Shown here: positions 44,421 through 53,671 of the stretch, in pieces
How positions within the stretch are numbered: the stretch's first letter is position 1
Layout: every line of letters begins with the position of its first letter
Source: Cyathus striatus
Lineage: Eukaryota; Basidiomycota; Agaricomycetes; Agaricales; Nidulariaceae
Direction of reading: 5' to 3'
NCBI GenBank assembly: GCA_025738555.1
Contig: JAOVFP010000003.1
Location: 1,054,001 to 1,118,000, forward strand
Length of the DNA stretch: 64,000 bases
Notes under the pieces: generated by a model
What the model was told of the DNA's origin: nothing
What the model saw: the letters and a program-made list of their open reading frames with translations, nothing else
Database searches by the model: none
Program-made: the position numbers and the translations under genes

Positions 44421-44672
44421 AGCCATCGCTCTACTAGTTTACGCCACTTTCTAATTCCTTCGTATTCTGGCAAAAGATTATCGATTTCTTGGGAACCACG
44501 TTTACATGCGGTGCTAGTTGCTCTGAGGCTCTTAGCAAAAGCCCATGTAAATACACGTGCAACCGACATCAATTCCTACATATTAAAAGCTTAGAACATA
44601 ATTCCAGTCAAGAAAATTGTTAATGCTCACCAAGTTGCAGCCCAGAGAGATGACATTTCTGAGATTGGCCAT
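43961..44672 (-). CDS. Hypothetical gene with tandemly duplicated exons (5' part)
   Basis: Exon 1 (44672-44631, 14 codons) joins through a GTGAGC...TATGTAG intron to exon 2 (44575-44417, 53 codons). Together they read Met-Ala-Asn-Leu-Arg-Asn-Val-Ile-Ser-Leu, then Val-Ala-Arg-Val-Phe-Thr-Trp-Ala-Phe-Ala-Lys, Cys-Lys-Arg-Gly-Ser and Trp-Arg-Lys-Leu-Val-Glu-Arg-Trp-Leu-Val before the donor. Two further exon-like segments (44260-44181 and 44045-43961) sit in the tandem repeats and end in Trp-Ile-Trp-Glu-Arg-Gly-Leu-Val and Trp-Ile-Trp-Lys-Arg-Gly-Leu-Asn. Both resemble the end of exon 2. Family unknown. The start may be further upstream in the same frame (44783). It is divergent from the WD40 gene, and both are cargo of the 6.8 kb transposon. 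Confidence 0.45.
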
Positions 44673-45256
44673 CGCCGTAAAAGTTGATAGTGAAGTTAAA
44701 CTGAAGTTGATATATGTAGCGATTATACTGACCTTAAATGAGTCTCGTTTTATAGAGCCTGAGTACCTGTTTTGAACGGGCATAAAATCTACAATAACCT
44801 GAATCCTGTCTGTAATTTACAACAAGCTGAAATCTCTTACTCAGTCGATATTTCTTCATGTACGTTCAATTCGGAGGTATATTGGTCTGGTTATTCTTCG
44901 TCGGATTTTGAAAATGATGCAGAAAATGGTGGCGTTCGGAGACGGAATGGAATGCCTGTCAAATGCTCCACTGCAATTGTGTTATACCCGATTGCGCCGG
45001 TGTGCGTAGTAGGATGGTAGCAATGGAACAAAAGTCTTTGTACAATAAGTTGTTAGGCAAGTTCCTTTCTTTTATTTGTATGACGCTTCCAACTCCACTA
45101 GACTAACAAAATTATGAATACTATGGTGTGGGTAAGCTTTCGCCGAGCAGGGAATGAGTGGGGATACGAGGAAACTAGTTGGCGAAACAATAACGCAGAG
45201 AATACATCAACGCCGTACTTGTATCCGACACCAGCTCTATCAGATCACCTTCCAAC

Positions 45257-46826
45257 ATGAAGCCAGCTACTCTTACTGCACGTACTTTGGTATTTTTGGG
45301 TTAACTATTGCTAATTGCATTTTTTCAGTTTGACTTAAAATATACGCTCAACCAACATTCAAGAGCGATCAACGCCTTAAAGATAAACCAGGATGGCTCT
45401 AAACTTGCAAGCAGTGGTGAGTGGCAAGTTCTCTGAAATATTTATACGCATGTTTAAAATATATTGTTAGGTGATGATGGACTTATGGTAGTATGGGAGT
45501 TAACAACAGGCAAAAAGATTTGGGAAGCGTCCGTCATTGGTGAAGTTACAACCCTTTGCTGGGCACATTTCGCAGAAACAGGTTCCACGATACTATATTT
45601 CGGAACAGGTAGCGGTGTAATCCGAGGATATCAGAAAAGTAAAACCGGAGATGGTTATGAGCATGTGTTGGCGATATCTGCGCATGATGGCCCTTTGGAA
45701 GACCTGAAATTTGATCCGTCTCATAGTTGCCTCGCCTCGCTTGGGGCAGGCTCTCTCAAAGTGTGGAACTTGGTTTTCCCAGGTATGTTATTTGTCCTCT
45801 AGGTTCCATATTGCACTCACTGAATCTCTCTTAGGTCAAGCTTCTCTGTACATAGAGTCTACCCCTTGCCCCCACATGGCTAGGAGTGTCATGTTTACAC
45901 AGAATGGGGCGGAATTAATCCTCTGCTATTTGGAATCTCATGAGATGTAAGCCCCACCATCATGCTTTTATCCTTGAAGTTTTTACATGTGGTTGTAGCT
46001 TTTGCTATCAGCTGACTCCTTGGAAAATGCGATGGTTTCATGAGATCCGTACCAGAATGTCAGTCTCTCTCTTGCCTTATAGTTAACTGCTCCGCCTGAT
46101 ATGTTGTTACAGTGGACATGCCATCATTGGCGCAGATAATCGTACTCTACTAATCTCTAATCTTCAAGATGGCATTGACATATATGCCATTCTGCCTGTA
46201 CAGCCACTTAGGTCATTAAAGCATGCTATCCACTCAAATGTGTCCCTTGTCGTCTCATCTGCCCTGCAAGGTGAACTGGTAGTTGTCGGTAGTGATGATG
46301 GTGTAGTACGTGTATATGATCAACGCTTGGGAACCTTGGTTGCACTACTACCCCATGGCTACGGTAAGTAATTAATGTTATACACATGAGAACGAAGAAA
46401 TCTAAATACTTTGCTAGTTGAAATGCTAGTACAAATAACCGAGGTTTGCAAAGTTTCTAAATACTACTGATGTTAATGCTAACTATATAATAGGTATTCA
46501 GTTCCGAAAAGCAGTGTGTCATTGCGACTGGAACATCAGATAATGGCAATATCGAAATTAAGGTATGGACTTCAAGTACCAGCACCGACTTGAGTATGGA
46601 AACATCGAGCACTAGCACAGTTTGTTCTCCTGAACCAATGCTAGATTTCAAAACTCTGCTGAAAATGCTTCCAATCAGTTATGGCCTTGGCGGTATCCTG
46701 ATCATTTGTATGCTTTGTCTTTACGTTTCAGGGTATGTAGATGTAGTAGTGTTTTTTACAATTATCGTAGTTGGGTTTATGTCGTTATTCTTTTTAACTT
46801 CCTTCCTTAGTTACAGCGCTGTATAG
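45257..46826 (+). CDS. WD40-repeat protein with C-terminal transmembrane segment(s)
   Basis: ATG 45257. A short exon joins by GTATTTTTG...TTTTCAG to Phe-Asp-Leu-Lys-Tyr. WD40 blades follow: His-Ser-Arg-Ala-Ile-Asn-Ala-Leu, Asp-Gly-Ser-Lys-Leu-Ala-Ser-Ser, Gly-Asp-Asp-Gly-Leu-Met-Val-Val-Trp-Glu-Leu; His-Asp-Gly-Pro-Leu-Glu-Asp-Leu and Leu-Lys-Val-Trp-Asn-Leu; then Gly-Ser-Asp-Asp-Gly-Val-Val-Arg-Val-Tyr-Asp and a final Ile-Glu-Ile-Lys-Val-Trp. Six or seven exons with small introns carry these. After a Ser/Thr linker near 46600 comes a strong hydrophobic helix (Gly-Gly-Ile-Leu-Ile-Ile-Cys-Met-Leu-Cys-Leu). If the last intron is retained, more hydrophobic sequence runs to the stop at 46826. WD40 propellers bind protein partners; a C-terminal anchor would place it at a membrane. 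It is transposon cargo, perhaps a captured host gene. Confidence 0.75.
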
Positions 46827-47036
46827 TGTATTAGTGCGTTCAACATATGTATTATTTCCTTCTTGACTGATTAGCGCTTGCTGATTCCGACATCTATTGT
46901 CTTGCCATGCTACATCAACACCTTTCGGTAGAGATATTGTTTTTGTATGATTTGTATGTGTTTCCTTCCCCGTAACTAACTTTTTATTGTTTCGTAGGTA
47001 TAAGTACATGATGCATTGGCATGGAGAAGACTCAAA

Positions 47037-47683
47037 ATGCCTCCATCCAGAAACTATCGTGTTTTGTGTCGTTTCTCTCCATCGACACTTCGTATGCAAT
47101 TCTCTCCTGAATGTTTGCTTACCTCACCGCCGTACTCCTTCAGGACTTGCTACCCACTAGATGAAGGTGGCGAATCTGAGACCAGCTCCATGGTGGTAGT
47201 GATTCCAAAACCAAAAGGCGAAGCAGGAAAAACTTACAAACTAGTCGACTATGTACAGTGTAGCCCAGAGCAACTTAGTGATATGGAGGTAATACATCGC
47301 TTTTAAATCTTTAAAATTGTAAATTCTTACTTAGTGGGCATGATTTTCAGACCCACATCTCAGTAATTGCGAAGGAGGTGTTGGACTTCAATCGCACATA
47401 CACGACTCAGGAACAAAGCAAGCTCACTACCGTTTGCGAGAAAGTATGTATTTAATGTTCATCACATTAACTGTATCTAATTTATTGACATATTTTAAAG
47501 GCTGCTAACCAGTATCCCGATCTGCTCAAATATGATTGTAACTGGCTCACACTTGATATCATCAAGATTATATTGCGGAATCACAGGAAAGGTTGCCGAA
47601 AGTCAACTACAACTACAAAGGAAGTTGGCGCTGGCTTGAAGAAAGCTAGGGCTGTTCGTTTTGCAGGATCTCGAGTGGGATAA
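47037..47683 (+). CDS. Hypothetical protein or C-terminal part of the WD40 gene
   Basis: Three exons: about 47037-47288, 47351-47444 and about 47501-47683. The first opens with Met-Pro-Pro-Ser-Arg-Asn-Tyr and contains Leu-Val-Asp-Tyr-Val-Gln-Cys-Ser-Pro. The second reads Thr-His-Ile-Ser-Val-Ile-Ala-Lys-Glu-Val-Leu-Asp-Phe-Asn. The third has Gln-Tyr-Pro-Asp-Leu-Leu-Lys-Tyr, Trp-Leu-Thr-Leu-Asp-Ile-Ile-Lys-Ile-Ile-Leu-Arg-Asn-His-Arg-Lys and a basic tail, ending in TAA at 47681-47683. I have the impression of similar tails in other Agaricomycete hypothetical proteins, but cannot name the family. It may be spliced to the WD40 gene, but I could not find a junction that keeps both frames open. It lies about 270 bp inside the right TIR. 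Confidence 0.6.
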
Positions 47684-47949
47684 TTAGCGAGGAGTAATGT
47701 TGGAATACCAGAGACATCTATATTCAAATGTCTCAATGATCCCCACTCGCGCCACTATATGTTTCAAGTATGTTCTCCATTTTATTTTATGCCACTATGC
47801 TATCCCTTTTATGTACTATATATTTTGTATTTAAATCTGTACACTATGTCGTTTACTGTGTCCATTTACCCCCACAATATATGCCATCACACGATTTTAT
47901 TAGAGCCTTCAACAAGTGGGGTAGGAATGGAGCGGGGAACCAGGCGGGA

Positions 47950-48485
47950 ATGGAGTGGGTAGTGAGTGGTAGTGAGTGGCCGTGAGTGGTCCAGTGAGCG
48001 GATGTGAGTGGCCCGTGAGTGGCCCTGTGAGTGGGTAATCAATATTTCTAATTGTCATATTTACAATCTGTACATGAATCGGGGCGAGCAACATATTTTT
48101 GTTTACATTCTAAATCGGAATGAGGATATGATAAAAGATCCAATTCGGGATCTGTTTCAAGGGCAAATTCAGAATATGTGATAAGATAGGGACACGAGAC
48201 ACACTTAGGATCAGTATTTGGATAGGATCTAGGGACAAATGTATGCCCCAATTCAGGATTTGTTCATACATCAGTATGGTAACCGATTTTTGTACGATAT
48301 TCTACATATGTCTTATTGTTATATTCTCAATAATGCTCATGGATTTGATACACGCCCGATTCATAATTATTTTCTAAATATGAACATGAATCAGTCAAAT
48401 GACATATTTTTGTACATATTCTAATTGTTAACTACATCGGGTTGTACCATATTTACCCTGATCCGATTTGGTCCTGTCTGAGGTG
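47950..48485. repeat. Right long TIR of the 6.8 kb element
   Basis: Inverse of 41673-42195 with few substitutions (for example tttttgtacgat versus tttttgtatgat). Its inner end is a run of GTGAGTGG-like words that mirror CCACTCAC at the left, giving a ragged inner border. Confidence 0.8.
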
Positions 48486-48533
48486 ACACTGCTTTCATCA
48501 ACCCGTTCGGCGAGTACTCATATAGTTCTCAGT

Positions 48534-49541
48534 GGGGATGCCCAATCCCCGGTTATGCGCCGCGGCGTGACATTATGTCACAGCGTGTGACACCTTCTGA
48601 AACTTGAAGCCAGGCACCTTTATCAACTTTCCTCTTTCCACAGCATTTATATCACCATAAAACTGTATGTAGTACATTTATATATGTTCATTTAATGTAT
48701 ATATGAGCTTGTTTTAAATATATATATGATTTTAAGACTTTAAATAGCAAAACTTGAAAAATGCCTGCTATTTTGGCAGGGAAAACTCATTTTGAATAGA
48801 TGTCCTCAACGACTTCATGGATCAACATGGATTATAGAGCAAAGTTGCATTATACATCGAGGAAAATATTGCTCCAAACTCAGATTTTTTATTCTCTGTC
48901 ATTAAGGTAAAAAATGACCTGAAAAATCACAACTTCTACATATTATGCATCGAAATTAACAATTCTGCATTCGGAGAGTTATTGCCTTCGTCGAGTAGTG
49001 CAAAATTGCTCTAAATATCATATAAATCGGTGCATCTGTTGATGAGTTCTATTCAAAACAAGCCATTCTACTATATTATTAGTAATATTAGATCTACTAA
49101 CATTCATCTCGTCAATGCAACTTATTTTTTGCCCTGATCATGAAATACATGCTATACACACTAATTCAGTTCAATTTATATGTTTGTGTTGTTAAAATTC
49201 ATTGCTAGGATTGTTTTTGGAGAAGATACTTTCTGACCCAATATCTTATCTCAGAATAAATATAAGCAAATAAATGCTTCTCAAATGCGCACTTGCACGT
49301 CGAGGCATCTGAATAGGTGGTCTAAGTAGTCTCACAGTGCAATTTCTAATTTTTTTCTATATATTTATGCTTATGTTAAATTAAACATGTTTTACTCATC
49401 ATATGAGATCAAAATATTGATAATTTGAATGTGGAGGATGGAAATATGATGTGAGAAAGGTCGGCTTCAAGTTTTGTGACAGATGTGTGACGATATGTGA
49501 CACAATAGGGCCGTGTGACATATAGGAATTGGGCATCCCCA
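48534..49541. mobile_element. 1.0 kb non-autonomous element with 8-bp TSD (hAT-like)
   Basis: The ends GGGGATGCCCAATCCC and inverse TTGGGCATCCCC(A) are flanked by perfect TTCTCAGT duplications (48526-48533 and 49542-49549). Both ends continue with clustered TGTCACA/TGTGACA words (six or more) and a shared aaacttgaagcc block about 75-95 bp inward. The centre is AT-rich and non-coding. It lies 40 bp from the right end of the 6.8 kb element. The 8-bp duplication fits hAT, though the TIR has no strong superfamily match. Confidence 0.75.
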
Positions 49542-49749
49542 TTCTCAGTGTTATGTTTCTGTGCCGTGTTCCAAGATCCTCCCAAGGTTATACCTTTGCT
49601 CAGCACACCTCAAGTCCCTCAATAGCGAATTATGTTCTTTGAGAAACACAGTATGTTTCCTTTTCTTTGTAGGCTTGAGATGTGAACATTAAACTTGTGA
49701 GTGAACAGGCTTTATCTCTAGGGAGCATGTTATGGGACCAGCATGGTCC

Positions 49750-50921
49750 CAAGGGGCTGTCATCCAAGCAATTTGTGAAAGTGGCCTTTCCTGGGTTGCC
49801 ATGGGAAGTGCCTGTGGCGCCGCTCGGGAGCGTACTGTAACCGATAGCCGTTATGTCACATGACTTGACGCGACTTAGTACGCGCGCAACTTAACCTTGC
49901 GCGAAATCAACTTGCAACGGTGTAAGTTCAACACGCAACCAATAAATTAATTCATACACAGTTCAGGAGTGTGATGTCTGAGCGAAAATATATAAATTAC
50001 ACTAGAATGGGTTAGAGATGAATTTTATGCGTGAATAATGGTCATTTGCCTCATTGTGCAGTGAATCACTATAAATACAGGTGACCTTACAGAATTATTT
50101 CCACATCACTTATTATCCTTACTTCATGACTCCCACTATTGACCCAGTTCTAACCACAGTTACATTCAAAGTAGATTGAACAGAAATCACAACAACAATT
50201 AATTCTGTCACTGCAGAGCACTCTGATGTATGTAACAGATGTCATGAAATTGTTACTCTCAGTAAGACAGCCAGTTCTTTTCATATTGATAAACACCATG
50301 CAGGAAAAATATGCAAGAAAAGAGCATTAAAGAATGTGTTACCATGGACATATGATGACTTGAATTCACTTCCAGAGCTTCAGAATTTGTCTGAAAGTAG
50401 GCCTTCATATTCTTACCAATTTTAGAGGTCAAGGGGAAGAAGAATACAGCTCTTCAGAGGTACACTTTCTTTTACTAATGTCACAATTTAAATCTAACAC
50501 TTTAGTATGTATCAGATTGAAGTGGAACCATGCGGATTTTGTGGAAGGGATAATACTTGCTTGACAACTCTTATCAAGAGAGCTAATGGAATTGCATCTA
50601 TAATATCCAACTGTGTATATCACCATACAGAAATGAAATACAAGACTGCATCCACCTTCAAACATCCAAATATATGCCCCAATGTTCCAATTCATTGTCC
50701 ATTGTGTTTACAATCCCATTCTGGTGTCCCAAAAAATATTTGGAAATATAATACAGTTAATCATCTTCTATTCCAGTCAAAAGTAGACCCCACACAACCT
50801 CAAGATGTCATGTGACATAACGGCTACCGGTTACAGTACGTTCCCGGGTGCCGCCACAGCCACTTCCCACGGCAACCCAGGAAAGGCCACTTTCGCAAAT
50901 TACTCGGAAGACAGCCCCTTG
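49750..50921. mobile_element. 1.17 kb hAT-like element with about 130 bp TIRs
   Basis: CAAGGGGCTGTC begins at 49750 and its inverse ends at 50921. Perfect CATGGTCC duplications flank it (49742-49749 and 50922-50929). Inverted similarity runs about 130 bp, through gaaagtggcctttcctgggttgcc and gtagccgttatgtcacatgac. The CAAGG start obeys the hAT end consensus (YARNG). It contains a coding remnant with zinc-ligand Cys residues but no transposase core. Confidence 0.82.
50126..50815 (+). pseudogene. Decayed Cys-rich (zinc-finger-like) coding fragment inside the hAT-like element
   Basis: From about 50195 a frame reads Cys-Asn-Arg-Cys-His-Glu-Ile-Val and Leu-Pro-Trp-Thr-Tyr-Asp-Asp-Leu. After in-frame stops and a probable intron, the frame from 50507 gives Cys-Gly-Phe-Cys-Gly-Arg, then Asn-Val-Pro-Ile-His-Cys-Pro-Leu-Cys and Ile-Trp-Lys-Tyr-Asn-Thr-Val-Asn-His-Leu. 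The C-x-x-C pairs followed by I-W-K-Y-N-x-x-x-H resemble a zinc-binding region I associate with Agaricomycete transposon-linked proteins. The stop near 50425 and the lack of a DDE or dimerisation region show it is broken or a partial cargo. Confidence 0.5.
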
Positions 50922-50929
50922 CATGGTCC

Positions 50930-51116
50930 TCTTTTGAACGACAAATGCCGGATCTGGGAAGGTCATATTGACACAACGAACATCACCTGCAGCAGGGTGA
51001 GAGTGCAGAATGAAGAGGATGCACCAGAAAGGTTTCCTTCAAGGTATGCTGTGGTAAACATCTTAGCAGGAGAAAGTGGAAGTTACGAACTGAGGAAGAG
51101 GGCGAGATCGAAGTAG
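50930..51116 (+). pseudogene. Unidentified coding region apparently split by the hAT-like insertion
   Basis: Removing 49750-50921 and one copy of the 8-bp duplication leaves an open frame running from about 49694 through the empty site. It includes Leu-Gly-Ser-Met-Leu-Trp-Asp-Gln-His on the left and Cys-Arg-Ile-Trp-Glu-Gly-His-Ile-Asp on the right, and reaches a stop at 51116. The right part ends in a basic Arg-Lys-Arg-Ala-Arg-Ser-Lys tail. Family unknown. The uninterrupted frame across the insertion site suggests the target was coding, but the frame is short and could be chance. Confidence 0.3.
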
Positions 51117-51349
51117 AAGTGATGCACTGCTTATGTTGTGTTTCAGGTAATGCTTGCGCTCTCCCTCCCCGGGAGCACCATGTCCCTGCTGAAGATGAGC
51201 AAAGGAAGAACAAGATGAAAGAGGTGTCCAATTCAACTTATGGATGTTTTTGTTCCTTCTCCTTGCCTTTTCTTTCTCCTTCACCTGAACACACATGTAT
51301 ACATTCTTCCCCTCTCTCTCCATTGCGCTATTCCTACTCTCAAACAATT

Positions 51350-51480
51350 ACTGGATCCCAGCACATCCAGCCTGGTAATAGCAGTGAGACCACGTACTAC
51401 CGTATGGAAAACAAGAACGAGGTCACATGATATTGGTGAAAACTTATAAAAGCTCGCCGCTCAACCAGTAACACGCGCTT
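51350..51480 (+). promoter_or_regulatory. Duplicated promoter block with TATA box
   Basis: Matches 35520-35640. TATAAAAG lies at 51445-51452, about 46 bp upstream of an ATG at 51498. This spacing suits a core promoter. The downstream coding sequence is not that of the other copy. Confidence 0.5.
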
Positions 51481-51497
51481 TCAGGGCTATTACTGCC

Positions 51498-51576
51498 ATG
51501 GCGAGGATTTCCGATGCGGAGACGGCTTATTATGTGATTTATCATCCGAAGGCCGCGCCCTCGAGCAGTTTGACTG
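51498..51576 (+). CDS. Orphan first exon (partial or broken gene)
   Basis: Below the TATA-bearing block, an ATG at 51498 opens Met-Ala-Arg-Ile-Ser-Asp-Ala-Glu-Thr-Ala-Tyr-Tyr-Val and continues to Ser-Ser-Ser-Leu-Thr before a good GTAAGATATC donor at about 51577. I could not find a convincing second exon before the TIR element at 51965, so the rest may have been lost. Family unknown. Confidence 0.3.
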
Positions 51577-51964
51577 GTAAGATATCATATCTTGGGAGAC
51601 CCTGGCGTGAATATGCACGAGTGGTATAGTATATATGTGTAGTCATCAGTTGTTGACACGATGCAAATCACTCATGCGTCATGTGGATATTATCAATCCT
51701 GCAGGGTATACTACCCTTGCGACATTGAGGCCTAACGCGTGCGCTGAGTTAGATTGAACTTTATACTGATGTATTAAACCTTTCCCACAGCAGGTTCTCG
51801 GAGTATACCACAATACCCGGGCTGGGTCGGGCACCTCTCAACGTGTTCACCATACACCCATTTCCGTCTCTATCACAAAGAATCAGGTGCTAGGAAACGA
51901 TTGGAAGTCTTGGACTGATACATTTTACTAGCCTTTTCGAGTTTCGAAATTCACAATCACATTA

Positions 51965-53168
51965 CATTAGGGGAATTCAAATATGTCGCTATGCAATTCG
52001 ATACATGTTGATATCACTACAGAGACCACTTCCCACGATACAGGTATGGTTGCCTTCAAGTTGTATTGTATCGCGCGTCTAATAGGCACCCTGTAGTTAA
52101 GTCGGAGCTATAAATGTCTGGTGGGTAGCCACTGCATGCGTAACTCCTCTTCGACGCCAATATCGAACTCACTACTCTCATTCAAACACTTGTTTCATTC
52201 TATTACATCTTAATTTACGATCTACATGGCTGGTCCACTAAGAACATGCAATACTGTCAATTCCTCTGGTTCTAGGCCTCATCAAGTCTGGCAACAAAAG
52301 CAATAGGGGAAGAAAGGTAAAAAATCTCGGACTCCGAACGCTCCTGTTTCTGCGGATCCTCAAGCTACAGAAGGTAGTAAGGAGAACTTCGATATCAGCA
52401 TTGATGCTGCTGCAGTAGATATCGGAGAGGGTAATGGTGGGGGGCTAGCTGATCAGAAGAAGACAAAGGACTGCATCTAGTGGGTAAACTGTAGTACATT
52501 CTTGCCTTTTTCTTGCTAAAATTATTTCAATTTTTAGGTGGTCACACCCTTCTAAGCATCACTATACCGACATAATCCTCATGAAAATCGAAGAAAATAT
52601 ACCCTATCGACGTGTTTTCGGTGTTGAGGATGGTGGGCTGGATGAAGGTGAAAACGGAAAGCTTAAGGTCATTGATGCTTGCCGGAAGCTAGTGCCTCTG
52701 CTGTTCCCTGGGACGACACTATCCAACGAGAAGCTTAGAACTGTTTCTCATTCAATCAAAGCCCGCATAGCAAAGTGAGTAAATTGTATTTACTTGACAT
52801 TGCATTTCTAAAATTATTTTTAGTCTCAAAAAGAAGTATAACCGTGCCCTCTCCACCTGTTGGCATTCTGTCATGCGAGGCATAGTTCAGTTCAATGAGA
52901 GTGTAAGGGCAAAAACAGTAGTTTATTAATTGAGTGGTGGGATATATAGTAGTATCCTACCAATAGACAAGAGATAAGTGTCCAGTCCTTGACACCCAGC
53001 AACAATTTCAAACCCATTGAAACTCCGAATGACTACATGGATGGATCTGTAGCGTTACATGTACTACATGGAGGGGTATCAAACTTGGCTCGCTACCAGT
53101 GACCATTCACACGATACGGGTACAGGTTGTGTCGCTATGAAACGGCCATATTTGAATTCCCCTATTAT
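51965..53168. mobile_element. 1.2 kb TIR element related to the 645-2009 cluster
   Basis: A 17 bp perfect inverted core, AGGGGAATTCAAATATG (51969-51985) and its inverse (53147-53163), with further weak inverted similarity (tgtcgctatg, cacgatac-gg). A TA precedes the left end (51963-51964); the right border is less clear. The core differs by few bases from the AGGGGAGTTCAA of the 645-2009 cluster, so they are one broad family. It encloses a decayed gene (52226-52910). Confidence 0.65.
52226..52910 (+). pseudogene. Decayed gene inside the 51965-53168 element
   Basis: ATG 52226 starts a frame that meets TAG after about 21 codons. It then continues with a basic Lys-Lys-Ser-Arg segment, an acidic Asp-Ile-Ser-Ile-Asp segment and a stop at the exon end. 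After an intron, Trp-Ser-His-Pro and Tyr-Thr-Asp-Ile-Ile-Leu-Met-Lys-Ile-Glu-Glu-Asn lead into Leu-Lys-Val-Ile-Asp-Ala-Cys-Arg-Lys-Leu-Val-Pro-Leu-Leu-Phe-Pro. After a second intron at about 52773 comes Lys-Lys-Lys-Tyr-Asn-Arg-Ala. The predicted helices with spaced Trp and basic residues suggest a Myb/trihelix-like DNA-binding protein, but I cannot confirm this. In-frame TAG codons could be C-to-T decay. Confidence 0.4.
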
Positions 53169-53373
53169 CGTACACGAGTCAGAATTCTACCTGGTCACCC
53201 ATACAAACTCAAAACAAGTCCATCGCTCCAGTTACAAACCACTCCGTGAACATCGAATTATAATGTCATACAATCGTGCAATAATGCAATCAAACAAGAA
53301 AACTGTCGAAGATATCTTCTCATTAACTTAAAAGAACTCAAAGTGAACATAGACTTACTCATGTCACATTAAC

Positions 53374-53671
53374 TCATGGGATCGGAGCAATCAAAGCAGT
53401 AAGAGCACAAGCTGCAGAGCAAGTTCCCAGAGCAGTGTTGCATCCAATGATGGCGACAGGGGCAAGAGGTGCTGCAATTGTACCGAAGGTAAATCCTGCA
53501 GCGGCGTAGCAGGCAACGGCGACAGTGTTACAGCCTACAAGGATCAATTAGGTCGGTGGTGCAAGAGTAACGTCGAGGACGCTCACCAGTTTGACAGATA
53601 CCATAAGCGATAGGCCCTCCGAGTACAAGAGGTGCGAAAGCGAGTGGGGAAACGATAGCAGGGAGACGCAT
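53374..53671 (-). CDS. Small secreted Cys-rich protein (GICQT-GCN...CYAAAG type)
   Basis: Two exons (53671-53587 and 53534-53374) with a 52 nt GTGAGC...TTGTAG intron encode 81 residues. Residues 1-18 form a signal peptide ending before Gly-Pro. Mature sequence: Tyr-Gly-Ile-Cys-Gln-Thr-Gly-Cys-Asn, Ala-Cys-Tyr-Ala-Ala-Ala-Gly-Phe-Thr-Phe-Gly-Thr, then Gly-Cys-Asn-Thr-Ala-Leu-Gly-Thr-Cys-Ser-Ala-Ala-Cys-Ala, ending Ala-Pro-Ile-Pro. The six Cys and the C-Y-A-A-A-G-x-x-F-G-T block are typical of a widespread basidiomycete small secreted family of unknown function. The hydrophobic, Ala-rich body suggests membrane or surface association. No lesion is seen. Confidence 0.85.

Larger units (their letters stand above)
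41673..48485. mobile_element. 6.8 kb CAC-ended DNA transposon with about 0.5 kb TIRs and gene cargo
   Basis: The ends CACCTCAGACAGGACCAAAT (41673 on) and its inverse ending at 48485 are flanked by a 3-bp ACA duplication (41670-41672 and 48486-48488). The inverted repeats stay nearly identical for about 450 bp and then grade into CCACTCAC-rich sequence. CAC termini with a 3-bp duplication fit CACTA/EnSpm-type elements; PIF/Harbinger is the alternative. No transposase is readable. Between the TIRs are a minus-strand repeated-exon gene (43961-44672), a WD40/transmembrane gene (45257-46826) and a downstream coding region (47037-47683). A 163 bp MITE at 12295 shares its ends, so the family has other members that presumably use a transposase elsewhere. 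Confidence 0.82.

Noticed and set aside
50805..50929. N-terminal extension of the frame ending at 51116
   Set aside because: This part is translated hAT-like TIR, identical in inverse to the left end, so it is not part of the host coding sequence.
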